Source: an uncultured Methanobacterium sp.
GTDB taxonomy: Archaea; Methanobacteriota; Methanobacteria; Methanobacteriales; Methanobacteriaceae
NCBI RefSeq assembly: GCF_963666025.1
Contig: NZ_OY762552.1
Location: 2,151,001-2,215,000 of the forward strand
Reading direction: 5' to 3'
DNA length: 64,000 nucleotides
In this document: positions 32,823 to 44,686 of the stretch, piece after piece
How positions within the stretch are numbered: position 1 is the stretch's first letter
Layout: each line of letters opens with the position of its first letter
Notes under the pieces: generated by a model
Seen by the model: the letters and a program-made list of their open reading frames with translations, nothing else
What the model was told of the DNA's origin: nothing
Databases searched by the model: none
Made by a program: the position numbers and the translations under genes

Positions 32823-35800
32823 CTAATCCACCCATTTGGGTATAGGTAACTTAATTGGAGATAAAAGTTCTAATGTAGAATCAACTACTTGATCCGTGAT
32901 TTCATAGGCTAAATTATTTTGTTCCATTAATAAAAGATATTTAATAATTCTAATTAATTGAGATACTATTTCAAGTTTATAAGGATGATAACAACTAACT
33001 TTTGGATAAATCTCCTGGATAAATTCAAACCATTTATCTGGATAATCATTTTTAATTATATTACATCTTCGTTTTGATTTTTCGGTATATCCCCAATAAC
33101 TCCAACCATGACTCTCTATTTGGGCCTTAACAAGCCAAGGATAAGCTTCATTTTTACCATATAAATTATAAACTAGATCAAAAATTCTATCATATGCTCG
33201 TAAATTAATATATTTACCTTCTATTTTTTCTATAGCTTCTAAAACCTCTTCACCCTTTCCTTCACTTTCCCAATAATCAATCCATTTTTCTATTCTTTCG
33301 TCCAAAAAAATAGAATCTGAGTTAATGTATTCCTTAAGTTTTTCAGGTGGATACTTTGAAGGTATGCTTAACAATTCTTCCTCTTTCTTAGACTTGACCA
33401 AATCTGAATCTTTAGACAAATTTTCTGTTATTTTGTTGCTTAATTTATCTTTAAATGGATTTATTAGGACTTCAGCGTTAACATCGCCTTTTTGAGCTCT
33501 GTCAAATAAAATATTTAAGCTTTCAGAGTCCATTGCAGTTTCTGCAAGGGTTTTATTAAATTCATCTGATAAGTCTGCTACTTTCAAAAAAGAGTGGAAT
33601 ACGTGTAGGGCATTATCATAGTCTTCTTTAGAACATAAATATTGATAATAAATAGGTATAAGACATGGATCTATGTTAGATAATAAAACACCAAGATAAC
33701 TAGGCAAATGTTTTGTACCATCACCATCAGTAAATTCCATAATATGAACTATTGCGGGAATAAGCTTTTTCAGCTGTAATAATCCGTTATTCCACCCATA
33801 TTCAGAGCACAAATCTATTATTTGCATCGTATTATTTAAAAGAGGATCTTTTCTATCCCCATAAGAAATTAAATTAGATGCAGCCTCCATTAAATAACAT
33901 TGAGATTTTTTGTCAAGCCCATATAATGCTGCAATAGATGCTAATGTGCCAAAATGAGAAGCTCTATCAGAGAAAAGTTCATTGAATGATGCTGATAAAT
34001 TATCAACACAATAATCTAACAGCCATTCTATTGTTTTTTCATTAATGATTTTTTTTCTATAATTCCAGTAGGTGTCAATCCATTTCCACAAAAGACAAAA
34101 ATCTGAATTCAAAACAGTTACAAGATCTTCTTTATTAATTTTAGTTGAACCGAATTTTTGAAGAATTAATAAAATATCTAATCCAATATAATTCATAGCT
34201 CCTGTAGCTCCCTTATAAAATTGATGTGTTTCAGAATCTTCAGATGGATCAGGTGCTTCCATATCTTCTAATTGCTCATATATCCAACTATAAGACAGTG
34301 ATTCCTTTGAAATAATAAACTTAGAAACATTAGATGCAATTAAATCCAATTTATAAAGGAACTTTTTAAGCCAGCCGAATTCATATATCCCATTAATCCA
34401 TTCTTTATTTAATTCGTCTTTTTTCCATAAATGATTTGCAAGAAAACAGAAAAATGTTCTATAAAACAAATTTTCTATTCTTTTTTCATTTCCTAATAAT
34501 TGATAATACTCAAAATAAAAAATACTACTATCACTATTATCTGGAAAGATTATAGTATCAATTTTGAAATCTTCAATTTCATTAATTGCTGCATATATTG
34601 CTGCAAAAGGATCTGAGGAGTTATTTTTAATTTCATCTAAAACAAATCCTTCTTCGATTGAAAGTAGAACACTATTTCTTAATACTGCAGACATCTCTAA
34701 TGAATTAATGTCCATTTCTAAAAGTTTACGTAAATTCTTAACTGAATGAGACATTCCCGGTAAATTATGATAAATTCGAAGAAATTGAGAATAGATATTT
34801 AAAAGAATATAAACAATATCATAATCCTCTTCTTCCCTATACAACCTATTTTTCTTAAAATGAAGTAAATATTCAAAAACCCCTTCAGGACGTACATTGG
34901 GACATAAAGCAAGTATCTTTAGTAGATTTGTAATGTCTTCGATAAAATAGTCCGTATAATCAATATGATTTTTGAATTTATTATTAGCTAGATCTATAAA
35001 TTCCCAAGGAATTTTTTCATTATTTATTACATTATTTTCAGCAATTAAGGCTAACCCATCAATAGTTAAATAGTCAATATTTTCTATTAATCTCTTTTTG
35101 ATATGAATATCATCATTAATTATTAATTGAGGGTACAATAACTTATCAATTACTTCATGTCTATCTGTATATGCATTTAAGAAATATTCAGATAATATTC
35201 TAAGCTCTATAAATCTTTTAAAATCTCCTTTTTGAAGTGTAAAATAAGTACTTTCAATAAATAGTTTAACAACTTCAGGTTTCGGAAACGCATTAGCAAT
35301 ATTTTCTATTGCCCACTGGCGATTTGGACCTTCAATTAATGGTTCGTTTGTTCCTAAATCTGCCATTAACAACCATTCATATGCTCGTTTCCAATAGTCC
35401 GGGGCAGTGTTTTCTATCCAATCTAATGCGTATTCTTTCATCTTTTGAGTATATGATTGATAGTATTCCTGTTTTTCAATGAAAATTAGCATACTGGGGT
35501 GATCAAGCTCAAACCCTAGTGTTTTTTCCTCAAGCAAGTGTTTAACTCGTTTTAAAGATGTTACTATTTCATGAGTGTTCCTGCCTCTAAGCTCAAAACA
35601 CTCCACAATACCATCTAATGGCCAACTAAATGGACAAGATGCTAATAAATATAAAATTTCCCGATCTTTTTCAACCAAAACATGCCATAATCTATGATAA
35701 TAATCTTCAATTTCGCGATGATTAATTCCAGGTAATTCTTGAACATTTTCTTTTGTTACAGGAATATCTTGCTCTTTAATAGTTTTTAACGTGTATTTAA

Positions 35801-37247
35801 GGTGTAATGGATGTCCTTTACTTTTTTCAAGAAATGCGTCTGTTAAATTATTTAATAAATGCTCAAAATTAGGTTGATCTCCGTCTAGTTGAATATCTAT
35901 TTTATGTTTGAAAAGATATTCTCTAATAGGTTCCTTTTCTAATAATGGTATTTCTTTCCATGAGTCTCTAGGGGAACTTTTGATTAGTTTAGAAGGTAAA
36001 ATATCACTATCTATTCTTTGCATCCCAAATATTACTATAATCCCATTGGGAGTTGGTATTAAATGTTCGATCAATGTTTTTAATTCTTCCAAATCCCGAT
36101 CGGACTCTATAGAATGATCAAGACCGTCTATAATAATAATTAATGGATATTTTTGCTCAAAATAATAATCCCCACAAGTGTTAATCCATTCTGAGAAATC
36201 CATAAAAGTGGGATTTTTACTTTCTAACTGATTTAAAGCTTCAGGATAATTTTTTTGCATATCACTCATTAATGACTCAGCAATTGTCTGGAATTTAAGC
36301 CTATCAATTGTTCTATCTGATAAAGAAAGTAAATAATGATGTCTAATCACTGGAATGTTATTTTCTACTAAATCATTGAAAAGAAAACTAAGATACGTGC
36401 TCTTACCAACACCTGGAGAACCTGTAACAACCAAAGAGCCATTTTTAAGTTTAAGTATTTCTTTTTTTAAGTTGTTATGAAAATCTTTTGAAGGTAATAC
36501 ATAATCTTCTGGGACTTTGAATTGTTGTGGAATTGATCTAAATTGGTTCCAAAGAGCTGTTTTTTTAATTATTTCTGGTGTAATGAATCCATTTGGACTT
36601 GGATTATTCTTTTCGGTTACCCATTCTCTCAAATTTTTTATAATGTTACTCCAGCCCTTTTCGGTTCCGCCTAATCTTTCATAGCGTTTGAAAACAGATT
36701 CATCAAGTTTTTTAATATCTAAACAATCATGATAAAAATAAAAATTATTAAAAAAATTTTTGACTTTTGATTCTTCTCCTAATTGCTCAATTAACGATTC
36801 ACGCGTAGTTTTATCTTCAATTTTATCAAAATTCACCACATTATACGAAATAGATTTTTTAAATTCAGTATCTAGTTCTAGGTTCGTGACTAAACAAGCT
36901 TTATGAATTTTATATTTTTCTTGTAGGCCTTCAAGGCTAAATGCCCATTTTTGTAACAGTGATGTTAATAAATTCCCTTTTTTACCTTTTTTTCTCTTTG
37001 TTAAATATTCCCATGATAATTTATCCTTTTCAAGGTTGGTTTTAAATTTAACTTGTATTACAGAGCACGTTCCATCTTTTCGTAATGCTTTTACATCATC
37101 TAAAGAACCGGCATCATTGGCTTCCACTTCAATATAATCATATTTATCTGGCTTTTCAAGCATTGTTATCAATAAATCTAATGCAATTAAATCTTGATAA
37201 TGATCCCCTAGACGTCTGCCTCCCCCTCTTTTATAGTTTACTGTCAT
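32823..37247 (-). CDS. STAND NTPase with N-terminal Cap4-like nuclease (Avs-like)
   Basis: A 1,474-residue protein. Residues ~1-180 match the Cap4/DUF4297 PD-(D/E)xK nuclease pattern: GDHYQDLIALDLL, acidic E40/E42, D50-D51, then Q65-V-K67 after a short strand. Residues ~245-540 form a STAND/NACHT-like ATPase with Walker A G276-SPGVGK-S283 and Walker B IIIIDGLDH (D374, D377). About 900 C-terminal residues are helical, like the sensor arms of antiviral STAND (Avs) proteins, with no repeat I can name. Avs proteins bind a phage protein, oligomerise and release nuclease activity. No ribosome binding site is seen; a TATA-like TATTTATTTA lies ~35 bases upstream. A coupled 493-residue gene follows. 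Confidence 0.88.
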   Translation of the reverse strand: MTVNYKRGGGRRLGDHYQDLIALDLLITMLEKPDKYDYIEVEANDAGSLDDVKALRKDGTCSVIQVKFKTNLEKDKLSWEYLTKRKKGKKGNLLTSLLQKWAFSLEGLQEKYKIHKACLVTNLELDTEFKKSISYNVVNFDKIEDKTTRESLIEQLGEESKVKNFFNNFYFYHDCLDIKKLDESVFKRYERLGGTEKGWSNIIKNLREWVTEKNNPSPNGFITPEIIKKTALWNQFRSIPQQFKVPEDYVLPSKDFHNNLKKEILKLKNGSLVVTGSPGVGKSTYLSFLFNDLVENNIPVIRHHYLLSLSDRTIDRLKFQTIAESLMSDMQKNYPEALNQLESKNPTFMDFSEWINTCGDYYFEQKYPLIIIIDGLDHSIESDRDLEELKTLIEHLIPTPNGIIVIFGMQRIDSDILPSKLIKSSPRDSWKEIPLLEKEPIREYLFKHKIDIQLDGDQPNFEHLLNNLTDAFLEKSKGHPLHLKYTLKTIKEQDIPVTKENVQELPGINHREIEDYYHRLWHVLVEKDREILYLLASCPFSWPLDGIVECFELRGRNTHEIVTSLKRVKHLLEEKTLGFELDHPSMLIFIEKQEYYQSYTQKMKEYALDWIENTAPDYWKRAYEWLLMADLGTNEPLIEGPNRQWAIENIANAFPKPEVVKLFIESTYFTLQKGDFKRFIELRILSEYFLNAYTDRHEVIDKLLYPQLIINDDIHIKKRLIENIDYLTIDGLALIAENNVINNEKIPWEFIDLANNKFKNHIDYTDYFIEDITNLLKILALCPNVRPEGVFEYLLHFKKNRLYREEEDYDIVYILLNIYSQFLRIYHNLPGMSHSVKNLRKLLEMDINSLEMSAVLRNSVLLSIEEGFVLDEIKNNSSDPFAAIYAAINEIEDFKIDTIIFPDNSDSSIFYFEYYQLLGNEKRIENLFYRTFFCFLANHLWKKDELNKEWINGIYEFGWLKKFLYKLDLIASNVSKFIISKESLSYSWIYEQLEDMEAPDPSEDSETHQFYKGATGAMNYIGLDILLILQKFGSTKINKEDLVTVLNSDFCLLWKWIDTYWNYRKKIINEKTIEWLLDYCVDNLSASFNELFSDRASHFGTLASIAALYGLDKKSQCYLMEAASNLISYGDRKDPLLNNTMQIIDLCSEYGWNNGLLQLKKLIPAIVHIMEFTDGDGTKHLPSYLGVLLSNIDPCLIPIYYQYLCSKEDYDNALHVFHSFLKVADLSDEFNKTLAETAMDSESLNILFDRAQKGDVNAEVLINPFKDKLSNKITENLSKDSDLVKSKKEEELLSIPSKYPPEKLKEYINSDSIFLDERIEKWIDYWESEGKGEEVLEAIEKIEGKYINLRAYDRIFDLVYNLYGKNEAYPWLVKAQIESHGWSYWGYTEKSKRRCNIIKNDYPDKWFEFIQEIYPKVSCYHPYKLEIVSQLIRIIKYLLLMEQNNLAYEITDQVVDSTLELLSPIKLPIPKWVD

Positions 37248-37413
37248 GGTAATCTGTTTGATATTGTTTTATTCTAAATAAATAGTTTATTATAAAAAAA
37301 ATTATGGGTAATATTAACATTGAATAAAATTGATTTAATCCTTTAACTAAATGAATTATATAAATTCGGCTTTTATAAATTTAAAGCTTTTAAAGGACTG
37401 TTAACTAAACTTT

Positions 37414-38154
37414 TTATAAATATTCAACAGATAAAATGTCATTATGATGTATTTTGAGTCCTTTACCATTAAAACATGTATTACAATGAATATTAATTTT
37501 AAGATTATGACATATTTTATATAAATAGAATAAAACAGCCCCTAAATAGTCTAATTCGAATTTCGAATGCTTGAATTTTACTATGCATGGTTGTGTATTT
37601 TTTATATATCTATCTAATAAATTAAAATTGTAAATGTTATCGAATGGATAACAGATGTCTTCTATTATTTCTGGAATTTTCAAATAGTCATGATTTCCCA
37701 TTTCTTTAGATTTAAATGCTGAATCTTTAATTAACATTGCATAAGGGCCCCAATGAATAGAATTCTTTATTTTATTTCTATAATGAAAGCCAAAAATATT
37801 TTCATCCTCTTTTTTAAGATTTCCATTTTCTAAATCATTTCTATAAATATTCCACTCTTTGAATGTTAACTCATCTTTTAATAAATGAAAAAGAAAATTC
37901 CAAATATAATCGAGATTTTTGTTTAAAGGTAAAATACCCTCATTAAAAGTATTGAATTTGGAAGTACGAGTAAGATGGAACCAACATGTGTATTCAAAAT
38001 TAATTACTGGTTTAAATTTAGATATTATAATATCCAAAAGTAAAGAATCACCTGTATCGTGGTAATCATATTTATCATAATAATTTTCCATATCAAAGTT
38101 GTTTAAATAATCATTCAACTCTTTAATTGGAATTCCAATAGCTTTCAGTGACAC
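37414..38154 (-). CDS. Unknown protein with possible ADP-ribosyltransferase-like motif
   Basis: A 246-residue soluble protein transcribed in the same direction as the STAND gene, 166 bases upstream of it. The segment CWFHLTRTSKFNTFNEGILPLN (H60-x-T62-R63, then G73-I-x-P) recalls the His-x-Thr strand and following GL-x-P helix of H-type ADP-ribosyltransferases; this is a motif resemblance only. The C terminus has a CNTCFNGKG turn and ends IHHNDILSVEYL. The start is GTG with no ribosome binding site. Composition is as A+T-rich as the defence genes. It may be a third component of the island or an independent toxin-like gene. Confidence 0.6.
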   Translation of the reverse strand: MSLKAIGIPIKELNDYLNNFDMENYYDKYDYHDTGDSLLLDIIISKFKPVINFEYTCWFHLTRTSKFNTFNEGILPLNKNLDYIWNFLFHLLKDELTFKEWNIYRNDLENGNLKKEDENIFGFHYRNKIKNSIHWGPYAMLIKDSAFKSKEMGNHDYLKIPEIIEDICYPFDNIYNFNLLDRYIKNTQPCIVKFKHSKFELDYLGAVLFYLYKICHNLKINIHCNTCFNGKGLKIHHNDILSVEYL

Positions 38155-38330
38155 ATAAGTTGAATAATAGACTCACAATCCAAAATGTTCATATATTCAA
38201 GTTTATATTAAATCTAATTAAATTTATTTATAAATTAGTCTAAATGGTACGAGATTATATGAAATAAATGTTTTACTGATGAAATTTCCGGTACTAATCT
38301 GATGAAAAAATGAATGGATAAGTCGATAAA

Positions 38331-39179
<849 letters not shown>

Positions 39180-39330
39180 GGGGAGAAAATCCTTAGTAGT
39201 TCACAGTAATCTCCTATTCACAGTAATAAATAAATAGGATTTTAAGTATAATATTATACACACAAAAAAGCATGGATCTTAGTGAAATTTTACAGATACC
39301 ATCATTGATTGTTTCTTAAATCTTTAAAAA

Positions 39331-39564
<234 letters not shown>

Positions 39565-39688
39565 TTAACCCACGCCCCATTATACCAATTAAATTCTACT
39601 TATTTTTATCTTACAGCTAGTTTGACGCATATTTTCATCTATAATTAGCCTGAATCTCTTTTTTATCCACAATTATTGATTTTCCTTT

Positions 39689-40987
<1,299 letters not shown>

Positions 40988-41237
40988 ATCCTAAAGTTTT
41001 AAGTATTTTAACAGTTTTATCAGATTTAAATAAAGTTGAATTGGTTTTTTGAAAACAATAATCAGAATATCTTTGTTAGAATTAAATTATGTATTATGTT
41101 ATATTTTTTTATGGTAAAAAATAGTATGTCTATTCCAATTGGCACTGTCAAAAACTTGGGTTTTGGATGTTAATATGGTTTTTAGGAGTCGAATTTTATT
41201 TTAATGTAAGTGCTTGATTAAAAAGCGTTTATAATTA

Positions 41238-41942
41238 TTATTCCGGATACAAATCCCTTAAAACATTCCTAAATGGTTTTGGTTTATAAGGAAGTATATT
41301 TTCCTCATTAATCACAGCATCAACTTCCTTTAATGTTAGCCAACCATCTGTCCCTGCAGCCTCATTAAAATGTTCCAATGTGTTCTTGCTTTTACCTGTT
41401 TCAACATCAACATAAATGTACTTAAAGGTCTTCTCTGTACCATTATTTTCAAATTCAGTGACAACCGGCACTTTCCAGATTTCTTTACCCTCAATTGTTA
41501 CTTTCTGAGCGTTACGCAATGGATAACCCAATGATTGGATTTGAGCAATATAACCTGCTTTCAATCCATCCAATGACCCCCATCCATCATCATTGACTTT
41601 GCTCATTAAAGTTTTTGCATCAATGGTAACAACCAAATAAGGTCCTATACCTCCAGCACGAAATTTTACTATCCAGTATTTCCCATCAGAAGTTAAATAA
41701 ACATCTTTCACAGTAACTTGATCAAAGTTTAATCCCATATTTAATCTTGCTATGGATACCGCCGTTGCTTCAGGGGTTGAATTATCAAAAGAAGTAGTAC
41801 TGAAAGAAGAACTATTAAAATGTTTTTGTCCCTCAATCTCAGAGATAATGTTCATACTAAATGAGATGATCATATAAGCAAAAAATAAACAGATAACAAA
41901 GCTTATTAAACCACCAGCAACCAGTAATTTTTTCTTGTCCAT
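41238..41942 (-). CDS. Membrane-anchored protein with possible PepSY-like domain
   Basis: A 234-residue protein with one N-terminal membrane segment (residues ~6-33), a Ser/Thr/Asn linker (~40-60), then an extracytoplasmic beta-rich domain. The segments YWIVKFRAGGIGPYLVVTIDAKTLM and TFKYIYVDVETGKSKNTLEHF match the strand-Asp-x-Thr-G pattern of PepSY-type domains, which are often protease-inhibitor or lipoprotein modules. The assignment is tentative. It opens the second accessory stretch and is transcribed on the minus strand like the next six genes. Confidence 0.55.
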   Translation of the reverse strand: MDKKKLLVAGGLISFVICLFFAYMIISFSMNIISEIEGQKHFNSSSFSTTSFDNSTPEATAVSIARLNMGLNFDQVTVKDVYLTSDGKYWIVKFRAGGIGPYLVVTIDAKTLMSKVNDDGWGSLDGLKAGYIAQIQSLGYPLRNAQKVTIEGKEIWKVPVVTEFENNGTEKTFKYIYVDVETGKSKNTLEHFNEAAGTDGWLTLKEVDAVINEENILPYKPKPFRNVLRDLYPE

Positions 41943-42000
41943 GATAATACCTTATTAGTTCAGTAATCAGTAATTCATATGTTGATATTTTTTAAATTAT

Positions 42001-42145
42001 CTAAAGATCATCCAAAAAATCACCATTTGCATTTTTAATCAATGAATTACCCAAATTTTTCCCAATATAATCTTTTAATTCTCTGATTGAACTCGTTTCG
42101 GTGTTAGAATATTTCACATGTGATATGCAGGACTGGATAATAATA
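42001..42145 (-). pseudogene. Possible short coding remnant
   Basis: The minus strand has about 48 open codons ending at a TAG at 42001-42003, with protein-like sequence (VKYSNTETSSIRELKDYIGKNL, then NSLIKNANGDFLDDL). No ATG starts it; a GTG would give 38 residues. It may be the tail of a deleted gene. The rest of the 290-base gap to the next gene is A+T-rich and empty. Confidence 0.25.
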
Positions 42146-42232
42146 CCCTATATGAAAACAATCTTAATATAATACTTTATTCTGGAGTACTATTATGTAA
42201 ATTTATAAATTTTATCTCTTTGAATAAATACA

Positions 42233-42586
42233 TTATATTTTTTCCCTTATTAGGGCCCCAATGAGTCCACCTACAGCATCTAAAATTGCTGACATAGCCG
42301 CCTCGAGTAGCGCATACACCAAAATGTAATATACTACAGCAGGAAATGGTGGTAGATTAAAATCAATTGTAATAAAGATTAAAATTCCCAGTATAAATCC
42401 ACCTATCAATCCTGTGATAATTCCATTTTTAGCTCCATTTTTATATCCGTTATTTACAAGATATCCCACAATTACCCCTGGAATAAAAATACCTATAAAA
42501 ACACCATACTCAAACATCATTTTAAAAACCATTCCAAGTACCACGACCAGAACTGCACCAAATATACTAAATCTCCAATTAATCAT
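42233..42586 (-). CDS. DUF5518-like small membrane protein, copy 1
   Basis: A 117-residue membrane protein with four hydrophobic segments and glycine-rich packing (FIPGVIVGYLVNNGYKNGAKNGIITGLIGGFILGILIF), the pattern of the DUF5518 family common in Methanobacteriales. The ATG at 42586 follows GGAGATGAAAAAGGA; an in-frame start 13 codons earlier overlaps a conserved leader repeated in the next copy. It is a tandem duplicate of the gene at 42636-42998. Function unknown. Confidence 0.75.
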   Translation of the reverse strand: MINWRFSIFGAVLVVVLGMVFKMMFEYGVFIGIFIPGVIVGYLVNNGYKNGAKNGIITGLIGGFILGILIFITIDFNLPPFPAVVYYILVYALLEAAMSAILDAVGGLIGALIREKI

Positions 42587-42635
42587 TCCTTTTTCATCTC
42601 CATGATCTAAATAAAAAAATATCAAAAATTCTGTG

Positions 42636-42998
42636 TTAACCTATTTTATCCCTTATTAAAAACCCAATAATTCCAGCTACTGCACCTAAAATTGCAAAAA
42701 AAACCGCAGCTGTAAATGCAAATAATAAAATGAACCATAATCCATGATTAAAAAGAGGCAACAGAACACTATCAAATGTAATTTGCAAAATTCCCAGTAT
42801 AAATCCACCTATCAATCCTGCAATAATTCCATTTTTAGCTCCATCTTTATATCCATTGTTTACAAGATATCCCACAATTATCCCTGGAATAAACCAAGTA
42901 GAATACCCAATAAAAGTACCATATTCAACCAATATAAAAACCATTTCAAGTACCACAATCAAAGCTGCCCCTATAAAAATATATTTCCAATCTATCAT
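42636..42998 (-). CDS. DUF5518-like small membrane protein, copy 2
   Basis: A 120-residue paralogue of the downstream gene with the same four-segment topology; the central GYLVNNGYKDGAKNGIIAGLIGGFILGIL is nearly identical, while the loop after it has diverged. The ATG at 42998 follows GGAGATGAAAAAGT. Upstream and downstream spacers are also duplicated (ATCAAAAATT...CTATTTTATCCC), so the duplication unit is about 410 bp and includes the ribosome binding site. Confidence 0.75.
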   Translation of the reverse strand: MIDWKYIFIGAALIVVLEMVFILVEYGTFIGYSTWFIPGIIVGYLVNNGYKDGAKNGIIAGLIGGFILGILQITFDSVLLPLFNHGLWFILLFAFTAAVFFAILGAVAGIIGFLIRDKIG

Positions 42999-43052
42999 TA
43001 CTTTTTCATCTCCATGATCTAAATAAAAAAATATCAAAAATTGGGTGTCAAA

Positions 43053-43108
43053 CTATTTTATCCCTTATTAAAACCCAATAATTCCACCTACAGCAGCCAA
43101 AATTGGCG
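43053..43108 (-). pseudogene. Remnant of a third DUF5518-like copy
   Basis: About 56 bases closely match the 3' end of copy 2, encoding ILAAVGGIIGF before a premature TAA caused by loss of two A residues in the family's GFLIRDKI tail. The rest of the copy is missing; the frameshifted gene begins immediately beyond. This shows that the array once had at least three units. Confidence 0.7.
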
Positions 43109-43131
43109 GTAGAAAGTTTAAATGGGATGTT

Positions 43132-43613
43132 TCAGACTTTTTCGATGTATCCTCCGTTAATGGATGGAACGGTCATATGTTGGGTTTCATTTTTCCCAAT
43201 TAAAACAGGATATGCATATTCTCCATAAACTTCTAGATGGTCGCCTTCGTTATATGGTATTTTACTTGAATATGTAACTACGATATATGGATTGGGATAG
43301 AGATCAGGGACTTTAAGATGCTGAATGTAGTACCAACAAAATTTTCTTGTTTCTGCAGCAGTTCACCTTCCACCTTTACTTTAGTTCCAATTAAAGATTG
43401 CTGATTTTTATGGACTTCATAGAGTAGATCTCCGTTCAGATAGGCACAAGATTCTTTATATGCTGAAACATTGTCCTCAGAAACTGTGGGTATAAAGACG
43501 TCACTCTTTTGGACGGGAAATCCAATCGTTGTTACGTAAAAGAAAACAAACCCCGCCCCCACGACCACAATAATTAGTAGGATTATTATTAATATTTTCG
43601 ATAGTTTCTCCAA
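43132..43613 (-). pseudogene. Frameshifted membrane-anchored protein gene
   Basis: The N-terminal part (an anchor at residues 6-29, then a beta-rich extracytoplasmic domain with LIGTKVKVEGELLQKQENF) runs from 43613 to about 43335. The remainder continues in another frame from WYYIQHLKVPDLYPNPYIVV to NGGYIEKV and a TGA at 43132. Joined, it would give about 160 residues with an OB-like or bNACT-like beta pattern (KVKVEGEL...DHLEVYGEYA). The shift falls at AAAATTTT near 43340. It could be a true pseudogene or a sequencing error. Its 5' end lies 13 bases from the TPR gene. Confidence 0.65.
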
Positions 43614-43626
43614 TTTTATCCCCCTT

Positions 43627-44619
43627 TTATTTTACCTTTAAAGATAAAATTTCTTCTTTAGCCTTTTTAGCTTTTTCAAAATCAGGATCTATCTTTAGAA
43701 CTTTATCAAAAGTATCCAATGCCTTTTGAACTTCATTAAGGTCTTTTAAAATGATTCCCTTGTTATGTAATATTCCAATATCCTCAGGATCTAATTCTAG
43801 AGCAGTGTTAATAAATTCAAGCGCTTTTTGAGATTCTCCAAGAATATTTAATGTGACAGCTTTACTCGTAAATGCAGCATCAAATTGTGGATCTAATTCA
43901 ATTGCTTCGTTAAAGTAGGTTAATGCCTCGTCATATTTCTCAATTTCTGCTAAACATATACCTTTAAAGTACAATGCTTCAACATTCTTTGCATCCGGTT
44001 CGATAACTTTTTCAAAGCATTTTAGTGCTTCTTTAAATCTTTCAAGTTTTACCAAGGCTAAGCCCTTGAAGTACCATGTTTTAGTATTCTCTTCATCTAT
44101 TTCTAAAGCCTGATTAAAACAATCCAATGCTTCCTTACAACTATTTATTCGCAACAGAAAAACAGCTTTATTTATCCATGATTTTGGATTATCTGGATTC
44201 AATTTTATTATTTCATCATAACATTCATTTGCCTCTTCATATCTTCCAAAATCTTCTAAAATTAAACATCTATTATTCAATGCAATGATATTTTTAGGTT
44301 TCAACTCCAAAGCCATATTAACTGCTTTTAAAGCTTCTTCATGCATTCCGAGTTCCCTTAAAATGATACTTTCACTAGTCCATACATCAACATACTTAGG
44401 GTCTAGTTTCAAAGCCACTTTAGTGGCCTTTAAAGCTTCTTCAAGTTTTCCAAGTTTCCTTAAAACAACTCCCTTACCATACCAAGCATCAGTATAATTC
44501 TGATCTGTTTTTAAGATGTTTTCATAACATTCTAATGCTTCTTGGTGTTTGCCTATTTTAGATAATTTATAAGCTTTTTTAATTTCTGAGTTCTTCTTAA
44601 ATAAATCAAGTAATCCCAT
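43627..44619 (-). CDS. Protein of nine tandem TPR repeats
   Basis: A 330-residue soluble protein. After a short N-terminal helix (MGLLDLFKKNSEIK), nine 34-residue TPR units run without insertions from about residue 14 to 318 (for example AWYGKGVVLRKLGKLEEALK; ALYFKGICLAEIEKYDEAL). It forms a superhelical scaffold for protein partners. No enzyme domain is attached. Such genes are abundant in Methanobacterium. The partner is unknown; its membrane-protein neighbours are on the same strand with a 13-base gap downstream. Confidence 0.88.
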   Translation of the reverse strand: MGLLDLFKKNSEIKKAYKLSKIGKHQEALECYENILKTDQNYTDAWYGKGVVLRKLGKLEEALKATKVALKLDPKYVDVWTSESIILRELGMHEEALKAVNMALELKPKNIIALNNRCLILEDFGRYEEANECYDEIIKLNPDNPKSWINKAVFLLRINSCKEALDCFNQALEIDEENTKTWYFKGLALVKLERFKEALKCFEKVIEPDAKNVEALYFKGICLAEIEKYDEALTYFNEAIELDPQFDAAFTSKAVTLNILGESQKALEFINTALELDPEDIGILHNKGIILKDLNEVQKALDTFDKVLKIDPDFEKAKKAKEEILSLKVK

Positions 44620-44686
44620 TTAAACACCCATGAGTACAAAATCAATTTACATAAATAAAATTCCTGTTCGCGCTTTTTTCCTTTTT

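Noticed and set aside
30925..38330. Integrative element borders around the defence island
   Set aside because: No integrase, no tRNA end and no convincing flanking direct repeats could be seen; only compositional change supports an island.
42744..43022. Plus-strand frame opposite the DUF5518-like copies
   Set aside because: It is antisense to a clear membrane-protein gene with ribosome binding site and homologous tandem copy.
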